Below are positions 47,754-57,350 of a stretch of DNA of 64,000 nucleotides, in pieces. A model generated the notes under the pieces. That model did no database searches. It worked only from the letters and a program-made list of their open reading frames with translations, and was not told the origin of the DNA. Both the position numbers and the translations under genes were made by a program. Numbering within the stretch: position 1 is the stretch's first letter; the number at the start of each line of letters is the position of its first letter. The DNA is from Brucella sp. BE17 (GTDB taxonomy: Bacteria > Pseudomonadota > Alphaproteobacteria > Rhizobiales > Rhizobiaceae), in contig NZ_CP154467.1 of assembly GCF_039545455.1 (NCBI RefSeq), forward strand, positions 620,001 through 684,000. Reading direction: 5' to 3'.

Positions 47754-49058
47754 ATGCAAACATCGGCCGCGCCGCACGCCGTCCATAATGTCAAAAAAGC
47801 AGGTGTGAGCGCAGCCGGGTTGTCCGTCGCCGATAACGCCGTTGCCACCGCAATCGTCAGCGAAACGATCCGGCAGCGCGAATCCATCGAACTGATCGCC
47901 TCGGAGAATTTCGTGAGCCAGGCCGTGCTTGATGCGCAAGGGTCGGTGCTCACCAACAAATATGCCGAAGGCTATCCGCATCGCCGCTATTATGGTGGTT
48001 GCGCCAATGTCGATGTCGTCGAGGATTTGGCGATTGAGCGGCTGAACAGGCTGTTCGGCAGCACCTACGCCAATGTGCAGCAGCATTCGGGCAGTCAGGC
48101 CAACCAGTCGGTTTTCCTCGCGCTGCTCAACCCCGGCGATACGATCCTCGGACTCGACCTCAAGGCGGGTGGGCATCTTACCCATGGAGCTGCGGTAAAC
48201 ATGTCGGGCCGCTGGTTCCACGTCGTCAGCTATGGCGTGGACCCCGAAACCCATCTCATCGACATGGATCAGGTTGCCGCACTTGCCCGTCAGCATCGCC
48301 CCAGGCTGATGATTGCCGGCGGCTCGGCCTATCCGCGCGTCATGGACTTTGCGCGCTTCCGCCAGATCGCCAATGACGTCGGCGCGATCCTGCTGGTCGA
48401 TATGGCGCACTTCGCCGGCCTCGTAGCTGGCGGCGTCTATCCGTCGCCCGTTCCCTTTGCCGATGTCGTCACCTCGACCACGCACAAGACCTTGCGCGGA
48501 CCACGCGGCGGGTTCGTCCTGACCAATGACGCGGAGATCGCGAAGAAGATCAATCCGGCGGTCTTTCCCGGTCTGCAAGGTGGTCCGCTCATGCACGTCA
48601 TCGCCGCGAAAGCCGTGGCGTTCGGCGAGGCGCTGGAACCCTCATTCCAGACCTATGCGCGGGCGGTGGTCGAGAACTGTCAGGCGCTGGCGCAGGCTCT
48701 TGCTGATGGCGGGTTGAAGATCACCTCCGGCGGAACGGATTGCCATCTGGCCGTGGTCGATCTTCGTCCCATCGGCGTAACAGGCAATATCGCCGAGAAG
48801 GCATTGGAATCTGTCGGCATCACACTCAACAAGAACGCCATTCCCAACGACCCGGAAAAGCCGATGGTCACATCAGGCATCCGTGTCGGCAGCGCCGCCG
48901 GGACATCGCGTGGCTTTGGTGTCGAGGAATATCGCCAGATTGCCGCATTCATGCTCGACACTCTTGAAGCTGTCCGTAGCGGAACGCTCGATGCCCGCCG
49001 GCCGGAGATCAATGGCCAAGTGCGCCAACTCGTCGCGCGTTTCCCGTTGCCCTATTGA
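47754..49058 (+). CDS. glyA: Serine hydroxymethyltransferase
   Basis: A 434-residue PLP enzyme that interconverts serine and glycine and charges tetrahydrofolate with a one-carbon unit. The PLP-lysine motif is [16 protein letters not shown] (about 240-255), with [11 protein letters not shown] near residue 43 and [15 protein letters not shown] near 65. A clear AAGGAG site precedes the ATG by 7 bases. This is probably a second glyA in the genome, since it sits in an accessory block rather than beside the core one-carbon genes. yggS follows after 17 bases. Confidence 0.92.
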   Translation: MQTSAAPHAVHNVKKAGVSAAGLSVADNAVATAIVSETIRQRESIELIASENFVSQAVLDAQGSVLTNKYAEGYPHRRYYGGCANVDVVEDLAIERLNRLFGSTYANVQQHSGSQANQSVFLALLNPGDTILGLDLKAGGHLTHGAAVNMSGRWFHVVSYGVDPETHLIDMDQVAALARQHRPRLMIAGGSAYPRVMDFARFRQIANDVGAILLVDMAHFAGLVAGGVYPSPVPFADVVTSTTHKTLRGPRGGFVLTNDAEIAKKINPAVFPGLQGGPLMHVIAAKAVAFGEALEPSFQTYARAVVENCQALAQALADGGLKITSGGTDCHLAVVDLRPIGVTGNIAEKALESVGITLNKNAIPNDPEKPMVTSGIRVGSAAGTSRGFGVEEYRQIAAFMLDTLEAVRSGTLDARRPEINGQVRQLVARFPLPY

Positions 49059-49075
49059 TCGGGGGCGAGATTGGC

Positions 49076-49861
49076 ATGAACACACAATCTAAGATCGACC
49101 TTTCGCCAGAGGACATCGCTCGCTTCGGCAACGATCCCGCCACGACATTCGCGGCGAACCTGAAAGCCGTGCAGGCGCGTATCGCGGCTGCCTGCCACCG
49201 CTGCGGGCGGCCCGCTGACGACGTGCGCCTTCTTCCCGTCACCAAGACGGTCCCGGCTCACGTCTTGCGGCTCGCCCATACTGCCGGAATTTCTGATTTC
49301 GGGGAAAACAAGCTCCAGGAGGCTCGCGACAAGCAGGCAAGCTTGAGCGATTTGCCGATCCGCTGGAGCATCATCGGCCACCTCCAGACCAACAAGGTGA
49401 AATATCTGGTCCGGCTGGCAACGGAGTTTAATGCACTCGACAGCTTCCGGCTGGCAGAGGAACTGAATCACCGGCTCGATGCCCTCAATCGCGATCTCAA
49501 CGTGTTCGTGCAGGTGAACACGTCCGGCGAGGAAAGCAAATATGGTCTGCATCCCGACGATCTTATGCCTTTTGCCGCGCGCCTGTCCGAATATCCCCGG
49601 CTCAAGCCGTGTGGTCTGATGACGCTGGCGATCTTCAGCTCCGATCACGAGCGGGTGCGCGCCTGCTTTCGCCTGCTGCGCGATCTGCGGGATCGCGCCG
49701 TGGCAACTCATGCCGGCCTGACGCAGCTATCCATGGGCATGTCGGGGCATTTCGAGATCGCCATCGAGAAGGGCGCGAACGTCGTGCGGGTTGGCCAGGC
49801 CATCTTCGGTGCGCGGCCGACCGGCAATGCCTACTATTGGCCCGGTTTCGGTGAAGCGTGA
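49076..49861 (+). CDS. YggS/PLPBP-family PLP homeostasis protein
   Basis: A 261-residue TIM-barrel protein of the YggS family, which binds PLP without catalysis and buffers free B6. The PLP-lysine is in LPVTKTVPAHV (about 58-68). GISDFGENKLQEARDK, WSIIGHLQTNKVKYL, VQVNTSGEESKYGL and LSMGMSGHFEIAIEKGANVV are all family motifs. The ATG at 49076 was chosen; a TTG 21 bases upstream overlaps the glyA stop. Its placement behind a PLP enzyme and near pyridoxal kinase and a PLP-sensing regulator fits a B6-management block. Confidence 0.9.
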   Translation: MNTQSKIDLSPEDIARFGNDPATTFAANLKAVQARIAAACHRCGRPADDVRLLPVTKTVPAHVLRLAHTAGISDFGENKLQEARDKQASLSDLPIRWSIIGHLQTNKVKYLVRLATEFNALDSFRLAEELNHRLDALNRDLNVFVQVNTSGEESKYGLHPDDLMPFAARLSEYPRLKPCGLMTLAIFSSDHERVRACFRLLRDLRDRAVATHAGLTQLSMGMSGHFEIAIEKGANVVRVGQAIFGARPTGNAYYWPGFGEA

Positions 49862-50142
49862 ATAGCTGCATATTTAGCGATATCCGGTCAGGTAGTTCAG
49901 AATGCTCCTATATCCGACCGGCTTATATAGCCCGCAGGGGCCAACAGGGTTCGAAGCGCGACGCTTTGGTTATGCATTACCAATCGGTCGATCAAGCGCG
50001 TGAAGATCAGGGAAAGCATCAACCGCGTGGCTTCGGCGACATGACCTTCGTTTGCAGCCGCTGCGACTTGCATGGAGGCTTGGCGCCGGGGTTTTGTGCG
50101 CTGGCGCTCTATTGGATCAGCATTGCTACGGCTCGACCCTAT

Positions 50143-51037
50143 TCAACCGAGGTCTTCTACAGCAACGGCGAGATGATCGACGATGGCTCGCACTTTTGCT
50201 GAAGGCCTCTGACCGGCCGGGAAGACTGCGTAAACTTCAGCCGGTTCGAGCTTATATGCTTCGAGTAATTGTGTAAGTTGGCCGGTGCGCAGTTCATCGC
50301 CGGCCATTACACGAGTACCAAGTGAGATGCCTTGACCCGCTACTGTGGCCGCCAGAACGCCCGCGGCAGAGTTGATCCAAAGCCTTGCAGTGACGTCGAC
50401 TGAGGTCACTGTCTTGTTGCGTCCGAAACGCCAGCTTTCGCTACCCAAAGAGTCATGTTGAACGATGCAGTCATGCTGGGCGAGGTCGGCTGGCGTATTG
50501 GGCACGCCGCGAGCTGATAGATAAGAAGGTGCTGCAAGCACCAGCCGTTCTACAGTGGCGAGCTTGCGCGCCGAAAGAAGAGTCGTCCAGTTGCCCGACA
50601 TTGATGCGGATGGCCAGATCGACACCGTCAGTGATGAGGTTCTTTCGCGCGTCAGTCATGACCAACTCGACCTTCAGGTCGGGATGTCGCGAGAGGAAAG
50701 GTGTCAGCGCCGGAATGATCGCGCGAGTGCCATACATTAGCGGTATGGCGAGACGCAGCACGCCGTGGAGGGAATCCAAGCCGCGGGTCGCTTGCTCGGC
50801 CTCTTCCAATTCCGCGAGCACGTGTTTTGCGCGCTCCAGATAGAGGGCACCCGCATCGGTGAGCGAGAGGCTGCGCGTAGTGGGCAGCAGAAGCTTCGTG
50901 CCCAGCCGCTCTTCAAGAGCGCCGATGATCCGCGTCACCGATTGCTGTGAAAGCCTCAGCTCGCGTCCCGCTCGTGAAAGGCTTCCACTCTCCGCCACGC
51001 GGACGAAAACCATCATCTCCTGCCAGCGATCACTCAT
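50143..51037 (-). pseudogene. LysR-type regulator broken by a single frameshift
   Basis: From ATG at 51037 the frame encodes a complete LysR winged helix (MVFVRVAESGSLSRAGRELR) and the first part of the effector domain to INVGQLDDSS. At about 50572-50583 the frame shifts by one base. The other frame continues with LSARKLATVERLVLAAPSYL through to a normal C-terminus at 50143. Joined, the two halves give a full-length LysR of about 297 residues. The break is a one-base change in TCTTCTTTCGG. The gene is divergent from the peroxiredoxin pseudogene and was probably its regulator. A sequencing error cannot be excluded. Confidence 0.82.
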
Positions 51038-51142
51038 TCGAAATCCGGATATATGCTCTTTGAGTTGAAGCAATACACCTGATTTCTCGAATGACCCAAT
51101 TTTCTGCTCACAGCAGCTTTGCCGCAGGCATGGAGATTGGAG

Positions 51143-51718
51143 ATGAAGCTTCAGGACAAACTTGACGCTCTGCGCGACGACTTCGAGAATGGACGTTTTG
51201 CGCTGGTGCCCACGCAGGCCCAGCTCGATACTATGCAGCGCGCAACCCGGTCACTGCTCGACAGTCGGCAAGCTGACAGGGCTCTGGAGGCGGGCGATAC
51301 AGCGCCGGAATTTGCGCTGCGAAAGGCGGGCGGCAACGCCGTAAGTTCGCGTGAGCTGCTGTCGTAGGGGCCGCTGGTCGTGACATTCTATAGGGGCGTC
51401 TGGTGCCCTTACTGCAACTACGATCTACAGGCGCTGGAAGAAACACGACCGACGATCGAAGCGCGGGGCACGTCTCGTTGCTATTTCTCCCCAGACGCAG
51501 GCAAACAGCCGCAAGTCGCAGCGTGACAACAAGCTGGACTTTCCGATTCTGAGCGATCCGGGCGCCGCCGTTGCGGACAAGTTTGGGCTGCGCTTCTCGC
51601 TCCCCGCTGACCTGATCGAAGTCTATCGGCAGTTTGGCGCCGACCTGGAGAAGGTCAACGACGATCCGTCCGAGCTGCTGCCGGTCCTCGTTCGCCTTCG
51701 TGTCAGCACTCCGGATTG
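51143..51718 (+). pseudogene. Degenerate peroxiredoxin-like (AhpC/TSA) gene
   Basis: The N-terminal part (MKLQDKLDALRDDFENGRF) ends at a TAG at 51365-51367. The same frame continues with GPLVVTFYRGVWCPYCNYDL, which holds the redox CxxC. A second break at about 51468, apparently a two-base loss, moves the frame to VAISPQTQANSRKSQRDNKL, then DFPILSDPGAAVADKFGLRF. The C-terminal end is also altered. It is therefore not translated as one protein. The neighbouring GST and SDR genes on the same strand appear intact. Confidence 0.82.
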
Positions 51719-51760
51719 AATCTTTTCATCACCTCCAAAACATCAAGAAAGGGATAAATT

Positions 51761-52432
51761 ATGTCGAACAAAATCTATGGCGACCCGGGTTCGGGAAGTC
51801 TGCGCCGTGTCACCTCCGCTGCTGCGATCATGGGCATTCCTATCGAGCGCATACAGGTCGATCTCTTCAAGGGCGAGAGCCACGCGCCAGAGTTCCTGAA
51901 GAACCTGAACCCACACGGCCTGACGCCGGTGATGGTGGATGGTGATGTTACTCTCTACGAATCCTCAGCGATCAACATCTACCTCGCGGAAAAGGTCGGC
52001 AGCGAGCTGCTCGGCGTAACGCCCGAAGAACGGCGCGAAGTGCTGCAATGGATGTTCTGGTCGGGTGAGCAATGGCGGGTCTTCTTCGTGCTCACGTTCG
52101 ATGAGCGCATCGGCAAGCGCATCCTGGGGCAACCGGAGGACAAGGCGATCGTAGATCTGGCGGCAGCCAAGATCCGCGCGGCAGCCGCCGTGCTGGATGC
52201 GCATCTCGCTGACCGGCGCTTCATAGTGGGCGATCATCTGACGCTCGCGGACATCGACATCGCCGCTCCCTTCTCGCAGACCCATCGTACGAAAGCACCC
52301 GTCGACGAGTTCCCCAATCTCGTTGCCTGGCACCAGCGCATCCTGGAGACAGTTCCGGCGTGGGCCGAGACGAAGCGCGAGGTCGATCATCGGATCGACA
52401 GCGCGCTCGAGGCAGCGGGCATCACCTTGTGA
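51761..52432 (+). CDS. Glutathione S-transferase family protein
   Basis: A 223-residue two-domain GST. The thioredoxin-fold N-terminus (about 1-80) has the glutathione-binding TPVMVDGDVTLYESSAINIYL segment with the cis-Pro and ESxAI motif. The helical C-terminal domain has HLADRRFIVGDHLTLADID. The segment before the first helix reads SGSLRRVTSAA, so Ser is the likely catalytic residue. It follows the peroxiredoxin pseudogene by about 40 bases and precedes an SDR gene by 57, suggesting one stress-response transcript. Confidence 0.88.
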   Translation: MSNKIYGDPGSGSLRRVTSAAAIMGIPIERIQVDLFKGESHAPEFLKNLNPHGLTPVMVDGDVTLYESSAINIYLAEKVGSELLGVTPEERREVLQWMFWSGEQWRVFFVLTFDERIGKRILGQPEDKAIVDLAAAKIRAAAAVLDAHLADRRFIVGDHLTLADIDIAAPFSQTHRTKAPVDEFPNLVAWHQRILETVPAWAETKREVDHRIDSALEAAGITL

Positions 52433-52489
52433 AACGCGCGCCGGATACCCCAAAGGATCCGTCCGGTGCATGACCAGAAAGGCAACCAC

Positions 52490-53302
52490 ATGATTATCGA
52501 CTTGAAAGGCCGTAGGGCCATTGTAACGGGGTCTTCCTCTGGCATCGGCTGGGCGACGGCAGAGGGGCTGGCACGAGCCGGCGTCTCGGTGATCGTCAAC
52601 GGCCGGAGCCACGCACGGGTTGACAACGCTGTGCGGCAGATGCGCGTGCAGTTTCCAGACAACGACATTTCCGGGATTGTGGCGGATCTTTCGACTGCTG
52701 ATGGCGCGAGCGCCTTCATCGCGCAGGCGCCGGACGCTGACATCCTGGTCAACAATGTCGGCACGGCGTTGATCAGGGATTATAAGGGCATCGGCGATAT
52801 CGCCGCGATTCCGGACGATGACTGGCTCGGCCTGTTCCAGCTCAACGTCATGAGTGGCGTGCGCCTCTCGCGCCATTACCTGCCGCGCATGGTAGACAAG
52901 GGTTGGGGTCGAGTGGTCTTCGTCAGCAGCGAATCCGCGCTCAACCTTCCCAAGGAAATGCTGGACTACGGCATGACAAAAATTGCGCAACTCGCGGTCT
53001 CCAGGGGGCTTGCAGAGGCCGTCGCCGGCACTGGCGTCACCGTCAACGCCGTGCTGCCGGGGCCGACCCGATCAGAGATCCTTGGGAACTTCATGGCAGA
53101 GCAAGCCGAGGTTAATGGCATCACGCAGGAGGAGGCCGAACAGGGTTTCCTCCAAGCGCTCCGCCCGACGACCCTGATTAAACGCTTTTCCAGCACCGAT
53201 GAAGTTGCCAACATGATCGTCTACGCCTGCTCCGAGCAGGCATCCGCCACCAGCGGCGGCGCTCTCCGCGTAGACGGTGGTATCTTTCGATTTGTGGGAT
53301 AG
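52490..53302 (+). CDS. SDR family NAD(P)-dependent oxidoreductase
   Basis: A 270-residue classical short-chain dehydrogenase. The cofactor motif is VTGSSSGIGWATAEGLA (about 13-29), NNVG lies near residue 93, the catalytic Ser is in VVFVSSESAL, and YGMTKIAQ holds the Tyr-x-x-x-Lys pair. The N-terminal ATG at 52490 follows AAAGG; a GTG 24 bases upstream is less likely. It may reduce aldehydes or ketones produced in the GST pathway. The substrate is not predictable. Confidence 0.88.
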   Translation: MIIDLKGRRAIVTGSSSGIGWATAEGLARAGVSVIVNGRSHARVDNAVRQMRVQFPDNDISGIVADLSTADGASAFIAQAPDADILVNNVGTALIRDYKGIGDIAAIPDDDWLGLFQLNVMSGVRLSRHYLPRMVDKGWGRVVFVSSESALNLPKEMLDYGMTKIAQLAVSRGLAEAVAGTGVTVNAVLPGPTRSEILGNFMAEQAEVNGITQEEAEQGFLQALRPTTLIKRFSSTDEVANMIVYACSEQASATSGGALRVDGGIFRFVG

Positions 53303-53615
53303 TCCGCAGCGCCGGACACGGGGGACGATTGCTCCGTGACCGGCGCTACTTTCGATCTGGAACCTGGGCAGTCCACAACGCCTGTCAGCCTTGCGGGTAG
53401 AACCGCTGCCTGCCGTTTGATTACAGGACATCAACAAATTCATAGAGTTCGAACGTCAAGGCTAACCATGACGTCCCGGCCTGTATCGGGGAGTGCCCCT
53501 GCAAAGCGCTCAACCAAAATTGATGGAACGCAAGCTGCACTGGACGGCGCAATTGCAGACTCATAGGATCTTTTGGCCCCTTCAGGGTCGGGTACCGATC
53601 CGACAGCTTGAGCGG
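53303..53615. other. Gene-free stretch between SDR and FAD monooxygenase genes
   Basis: This is a 313-base convergent junction. Several short frames exist on both strands, but none has a ribosome-binding site or recognisable motifs. No stem followed by a T run was found. Confidence 0.45.
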
Positions 53616-54821
53616 TCAGGGCTTTTCCTCGCACCTTGGAAGAAAAGGACTTCTGTCCGATGGTTTGTCATCGCCGCCGCCAAAGCGCCGGAAGATAGAC
53701 TGCGCAAAAGCGCTCGACAGCGTCTTCTCAACCGTCCGCAAGACTCCGATGCCGAGGCGTGACCTGGGATGGAAAAGGCGGATAATCTCGGGACGCACCG
53801 TGCGGCCACCCGCAACAAACGACCGCATTATCTTTTCATAATTCTCAAAGGCTGCAGTGTACGTCGGCTGCTTCCTGAGTTCGCCGGCTAGAACATACGC
53901 CCCGATGAGCGCAAGCGGTGTTCCTTGCCCCGTATAGGCGGAGGGGCACCAGGCAGCGTCGCCAGTCAGCACGAAGCGCCCCTTCGACCAGGTTGGTGCG
54001 ATCACCTGACTCATCGGGCCGAGGTGAAAGTCGGGATCATGATCAAGGTTCGCAAGGATACGAGCGGCTGCGCCACCGGCGCCCCGCAGGGCATCGCTCA
54101 GCATCTTCCTTTGTGCAACACCATCAGTATCGCGCGCATCGAACTTCTTACGGAGGAAGGTCACGAGAACGGTCGTATCATTATCATGAACGGGACGCAG
54201 CAGCATAAAGGAGCCGCCCTTGCCGTGATGAATTTGCGCCCAATCCTTATCCTCGGGGCTTCTCGGGATTCTGAAGTAGCCTGCGTAAACGCCCAGGTAT
54301 CGAAAGCCGATATCGTCCTCCATGACGAGCTGCCGGGTAGAGGATCCCACGCCTTCGGCGCTGACAACGAGATCAAACTTCTCGGTCGATCCATCATTGA
54401 ACGTCACGCAAACGCCATCGTCATGTTGGTTCAGCGCCCTGATGAACGTTCCCAGGCGATAGTCGCAATCATCCCTGGTCTCGTCGTAGAGAATGTGCGC
54501 AAGGTCGCCGCGTAGAATCTCATAGGTCGTTGTCAAAGAACCGACGGCGCCCTTCGGCAGCCGCGCTACTGTTTTGTCGCCGTCACCCATGAATTCCACG
54601 CCCTTTTCGCGCGTGTTTTTCTCGTTGATCTTTTCTTCGAGGCCCATCAGCTTGATGACTTCCTGTGCGGGACCCTCAATGTCAACATTCTGTCCGCCTG
54701 TCCGGAATGTCTTCGATCGTTCGATGACCGTCACACTGTGCCCAGATTTGTTCAGCCAGAAAGCCAGTGTGGGACCCGAGACGCTCGCGCCGGATATCAG
54801 GATTTTCTTACGCTCGTTCAT
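53616..54821 (-). CDS. FAD-dependent monooxygenase, TetX-like
   Basis: A 401-residue class A flavoprotein monooxygenase of the PHBH fold. The FAD dinucleotide motif is ISGASVSGPTLAFWLNKSG (about 8-26), the ribityl motif is FVLTGDAAWCPSAYTGQGTP (about 285-304), and VIERSKTFRTGGQNVD resembles TetX-type hydroxylases of tetracyclines and other aromatics. The start at 54821 follows GAGGAAAG. The coding end of the reductase-like gene upstream overlaps its leader, so both are one unit under the divergent TetR regulator. Antibiotic resistance is possible but unproven. Confidence 0.85.
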   Translation of the reverse strand: MNERKKILISGASVSGPTLAFWLNKSGHSVTVIERSKTFRTGGQNVDIEGPAQEVIKLMGLEEKINEKNTREKGVEFMGDGDKTVARLPKGAVGSLTTTYEILRGDLAHILYDETRDDCDYRLGTFIRALNQHDDGVCVTFNDGSTEKFDLVVSAEGVGSSTRQLVMEDDIGFRYLGVYAGYFRIPRSPEDKDWAQIHHGKGGSFMLLRPVHDNDTTVLVTFLRKKFDARDTDGVAQRKMLSDALRGAGGAAARILANLDHDPDFHLGPMSQVIAPTWSKGRFVLTGDAAWCPSAYTGQGTPLALIGAYVLAGELRKQPTYTAAFENYEKIMRSFVAGGRTVRPEIIRLFHPRSRLGIGVLRTVEKTLSSAFAQSIFRRFGGGDDKPSDRSPFLPRCEEKP

Positions 54822-54834
54822 GACGGTACTTTCC

Positions 54835-55584
54835 TCAATCAAGTCCTGTTTTTCCGGGTGACCAATAGGCCTTCGACTTCACGCTCGATGAAGCCATGCC
54901 GCTCTTCTTCAGCGCCTGGCTCACGTTCTGTATGGACTGCGCCCGACCTGTGAGGACGAAGCGCGCGCCGCTGGCGACATGGCGCGAGAGATCAGCGCCG
55001 ATCGCCGCAAGATGCGCATCGCCGTCACGACGCTCGACCACGGTTGCCCGGCCAAGGCCGATTGCTGTCAGAACGCCCCGCGATTCCTCGGCGTCTGAAA
55101 CTTCGAATATCAGTTCCGCGACCGGGGATTTGCCCTCCATCGCCATCGCCAAGGCAAAGGAGGTTTCGTCGCCGAACAGCACGACTGGCTCGTCACCGCG
55201 CGACATGTCGAGTGACCGGCGCGGACCGAAGAATTGGCAAGTGTCACCTTTACGCAGGCTGCCCGCCCACTGGCTGCCCGGGCCGTCGCCGTGCAGGAAA
55301 GCCAGAAGCCGCGTTTGTCCGAGATCGGCATCCCAGGACACTGGGGTGTAAGTTCTAGTCGAAAATCCCGCGCCAACTCCAACCTGAACCTTTTGCCCCG
55401 GCTGCCAGGTCACGTTTTTCAGATTGTTGCCCTCAAGGTCGACAAACCTGAAGCGCGGCGAAAGTGTTTCAACGGCGGCGATCCGCGCCGGCCGCATCAT
55501 CCATCGGAGCAGCGCGCGCGTAATCGGTCCGGACGTTGCGGCTGGCTGCGCCGGCGGGGTCGTTTCAGCGTCGAGATTATTCAT
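54835..55584 (-). CDS. Siderophore-interacting-protein-like FAD reductase
   Basis: A 249-residue protein with an FAD-binding barrel (RTYTPVSWD near residue 79 is the flavin motif) and a C-terminal NAD(P)-binding SIP domain. Members such as ViuB reduce ferric siderophores; others supply reduced flavin to a partner. Its stop lies 13 bases before the start of the monooxygenase gene, so it may be the reductase partner of that enzyme, or an iron reductase. It is divergent from a TetR gene. Confidence 0.82.
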   Translation of the reverse strand: MNNLDAETTPPAQPAATSGPITRALLRWMMRPARIAAVETLSPRFRFVDLEGNNLKNVTWQPGQKVQVGVGAGFSTRTYTPVSWDADLGQTRLLAFLHGDGPGSQWAGSLRKGDTCQFFGPRRSLDMSRGDEPVVLFGDETSFALAMAMEGKSPVAELIFEVSDAEESRGVLTAIGLGRATVVERRDGDAHLAAIGADLSRHVASGARFVLTGRAQSIQNVSQALKKSGMASSSVKSKAYWSPGKTGLD

Positions 55585-55604
55585 TTGGCAATTCCGGTGT
55601 TACT

Positions 55605-55642
55605 TGACGATTTCGTAATTGGTGCTCAAAATACGACGAAAT
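55605..55642 (+). promoter_or_regulatory. Candidate promoter and TetR operator
   Basis: TTGACG (55605-55610) is followed 17 bases later by CAAAAT, a plausible -35/-10 pair for the TetR gene. Inverted arms ATTTCGT (55610-55616) and ACGAAAT (55636-55642) bracket it. The arrangement would let TetR repress both divergent transcripts. Confidence 0.35.
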
Positions 55643-55675
55643 ATTCATGTTCGCTAATCGCATTAGGGAGCCTTC

Positions 55676-56317
55676 ATGGCTGAACGCCACCAAGCCCAGA
55701 TTTCCTCGCGAAAACAACCTCAACAGACCCGCTCGATCGAGCTTGTCGAGGCGGTGCTGGATGCCGCTATTCAGGTTTTGGCTTCCGAGGGGGCGCAGCG
55801 TTTCACCATGGCCCGCGTCGCCGAGCGCGCTGGTGTCAGCGTCGGTTCAATCTACCAGTACTTCCCCAACAAAGCGGCCATTCTGTTCCGACTTCAGAGT
55901 AACGAGTGGGAGCGCACAACCGAAATGTTGCGGGGAATTCTGGAGCCCCGGACGTCGCCGCCGCTCGACCGGCTCCGAGCGGTCGTTCACGAATTCATTC
56001 GCTCCGAATGTGAGGAGGCGGATGTCCGGACGGCACTCGATGACGCAGCTCCCCTCTATCGCAACGCTCCCGAGACCCACGAAGCCTTGAAGGCAGGCGC
56101 GACACTCATGCGGCGATTCATGTGCGAAGTATTGCCCGATGCCAGCGCGGAGCAGCGCGCGCTCGCCATTAGCCTGATCGAGTTGACTATACGCAGCGTT
56201 GGAAAATCTTACTCGGAAACCACGCGCACGAGCGACGAGATCGGCGCTTTCGCCGAGGCCATGGCCGATATGTTTGTTGCATACCTTTCACAGCTCAGCC
56301 AAACCGCCGAGCAATGA
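55676..56317 (+). CDS. TetR-family transcriptional regulator
   Basis: A 213-residue repressor. The N-terminal TetR helix-turn-helix (about 20-65) reads RFTMARVAERAGVSVGSIYQYFPNKAAIL. The C-terminal ligand domain is not family-specific by eye. It is divergent from the SIP-like reductase/FAD monooxygenase pair with 91 bases between, so it probably controls them. Confidence 0.88.
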   Translation: MAERHQAQISSRKQPQQTRSIELVEAVLDAAIQVLASEGAQRFTMARVAERAGVSVGSIYQYFPNKAAILFRLQSNEWERTTEMLRGILEPRTSPPLDRLRAVVHEFIRSECEEADVRTALDDAAPLYRNAPETHEALKAGATLMRRFMCEVLPDASAEQRALAISLIELTIRSVGKSYSETTRTSDEIGAFAEAMADMFVAYLSQLSQTAEQ

Positions 56318-56503
56318 TGGTCAGCCTTGGCCAGCAGCACATTTCGGATCAAGGTGCACCCGAAGGTAGACTGGCGGGAAACGGCGCCGATCTGGTCATT
56401 TGTTTTCTCGCACGCTGACTTCCGCTTTCAGGTGAGCGTAACGGTTAATCGATTGGCCGTACCGCACGTTTATATTTCCGAAGAACCAGGGCGTTCCTGA
56501 GGA

Positions 56504-57053
56504 TCAGGCCATCTCCGTCGAATCGATGATTCTCGTTCCCGTCTGATGACCAAGCGCGGCGTCGAGCAAAACTTCCGCGATCTTGGCAGCAGGATTGATC
56601 CGCCAAGCTTTGGGCAGGATGGGGCTGAGAAATTTTAGTGTAAGCGTCGCCACATGCTCGCCGGCACGCCGTTCAGCCCGATCGCACGAGCGTCAGCGAC
56701 GGGAAGGCCAGCGCAGCCAGATCAGCTTCCACCTCACCCTTTACCCGCGAATAGAAGAACGGCGAATTGCGGTTGGCGCCCTTGGCGGAGACGACGGCAA
56801 AGGGATAGTCGTGATCGACTTGGCGAAACGCTTCACGCGAACCCGCCTTACCGATCGTCGTCCCGAGAGTACAGATCGCTGCTTCGGCTTGCCACCAGTC
56901 GGCATCTTTCGGCAGATCGTCGAAACGGACGACCGGTGCGGTGAGCTTGCGATGCGTGACCGCCAGGGGACGACGCGCTGGTGCGACCACGGTTTCGATC
57001 CGTGGATTTGCGAGGGCCTGGGTGAGAGTTGCGCCGATCAGCAGAAGCTTCAT
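56504..57053 (-). pseudogene. Degenerate NAD(P)H-binding (NmrA-like) oxidoreductase
   Basis: From ATG at 57053 the frame encodes MKLLLIGATLTQALANPRIE and continues to a TGA at 56673 (126 residues). The next frame carries the rest of the family (AERRAGEHVATLTLKFLSPI and PKAWRINPAAKIAEVLLDAA) to 56504. Two in-frame losses are visible. The glycine-rich GATGLVG loop is missing after IGAT, and about 20 residues are missing before KGANRNSPFFYSRVKGEVE. The gene starts one base after the SDR stop, so it was the last member of the hchA operon. Confidence 0.8.
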
Positions 57054-57350
57054 GTCAAATCTCCGACGCCTGCCGTTTCCAGATATCAGCCTGCTCCTTG
57101 CGAACCATCTCCTCGGCGCTGGCGGGGTACACAGTTCGATAGGGCGGCTTGTCGGTCTCGATGACGCCGATCATCGCTTCAATCATTTCGGCTGGATCGT
57201 GCTGGCGGTTGAGTTCGCGCACCGGCCAGTGCGCGACGACACGCTCGCCCTGGCCCCCCCACTGGTCCATGCTCTCCATGCCGGTGTCGTGGAAGCCGGT
57301 GCGGAATGCACCGGGGTTCACCGTCACGACCTCGACGCCATAGGGTTTTA

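Noticed and set aside
49858..50202. A 114-residue plus-strand frame after yggS
   Set aside because: No ribosome-binding site, no recognisable motif, and it overlaps the 3' end of the LysR pseudogene; judged spurious.
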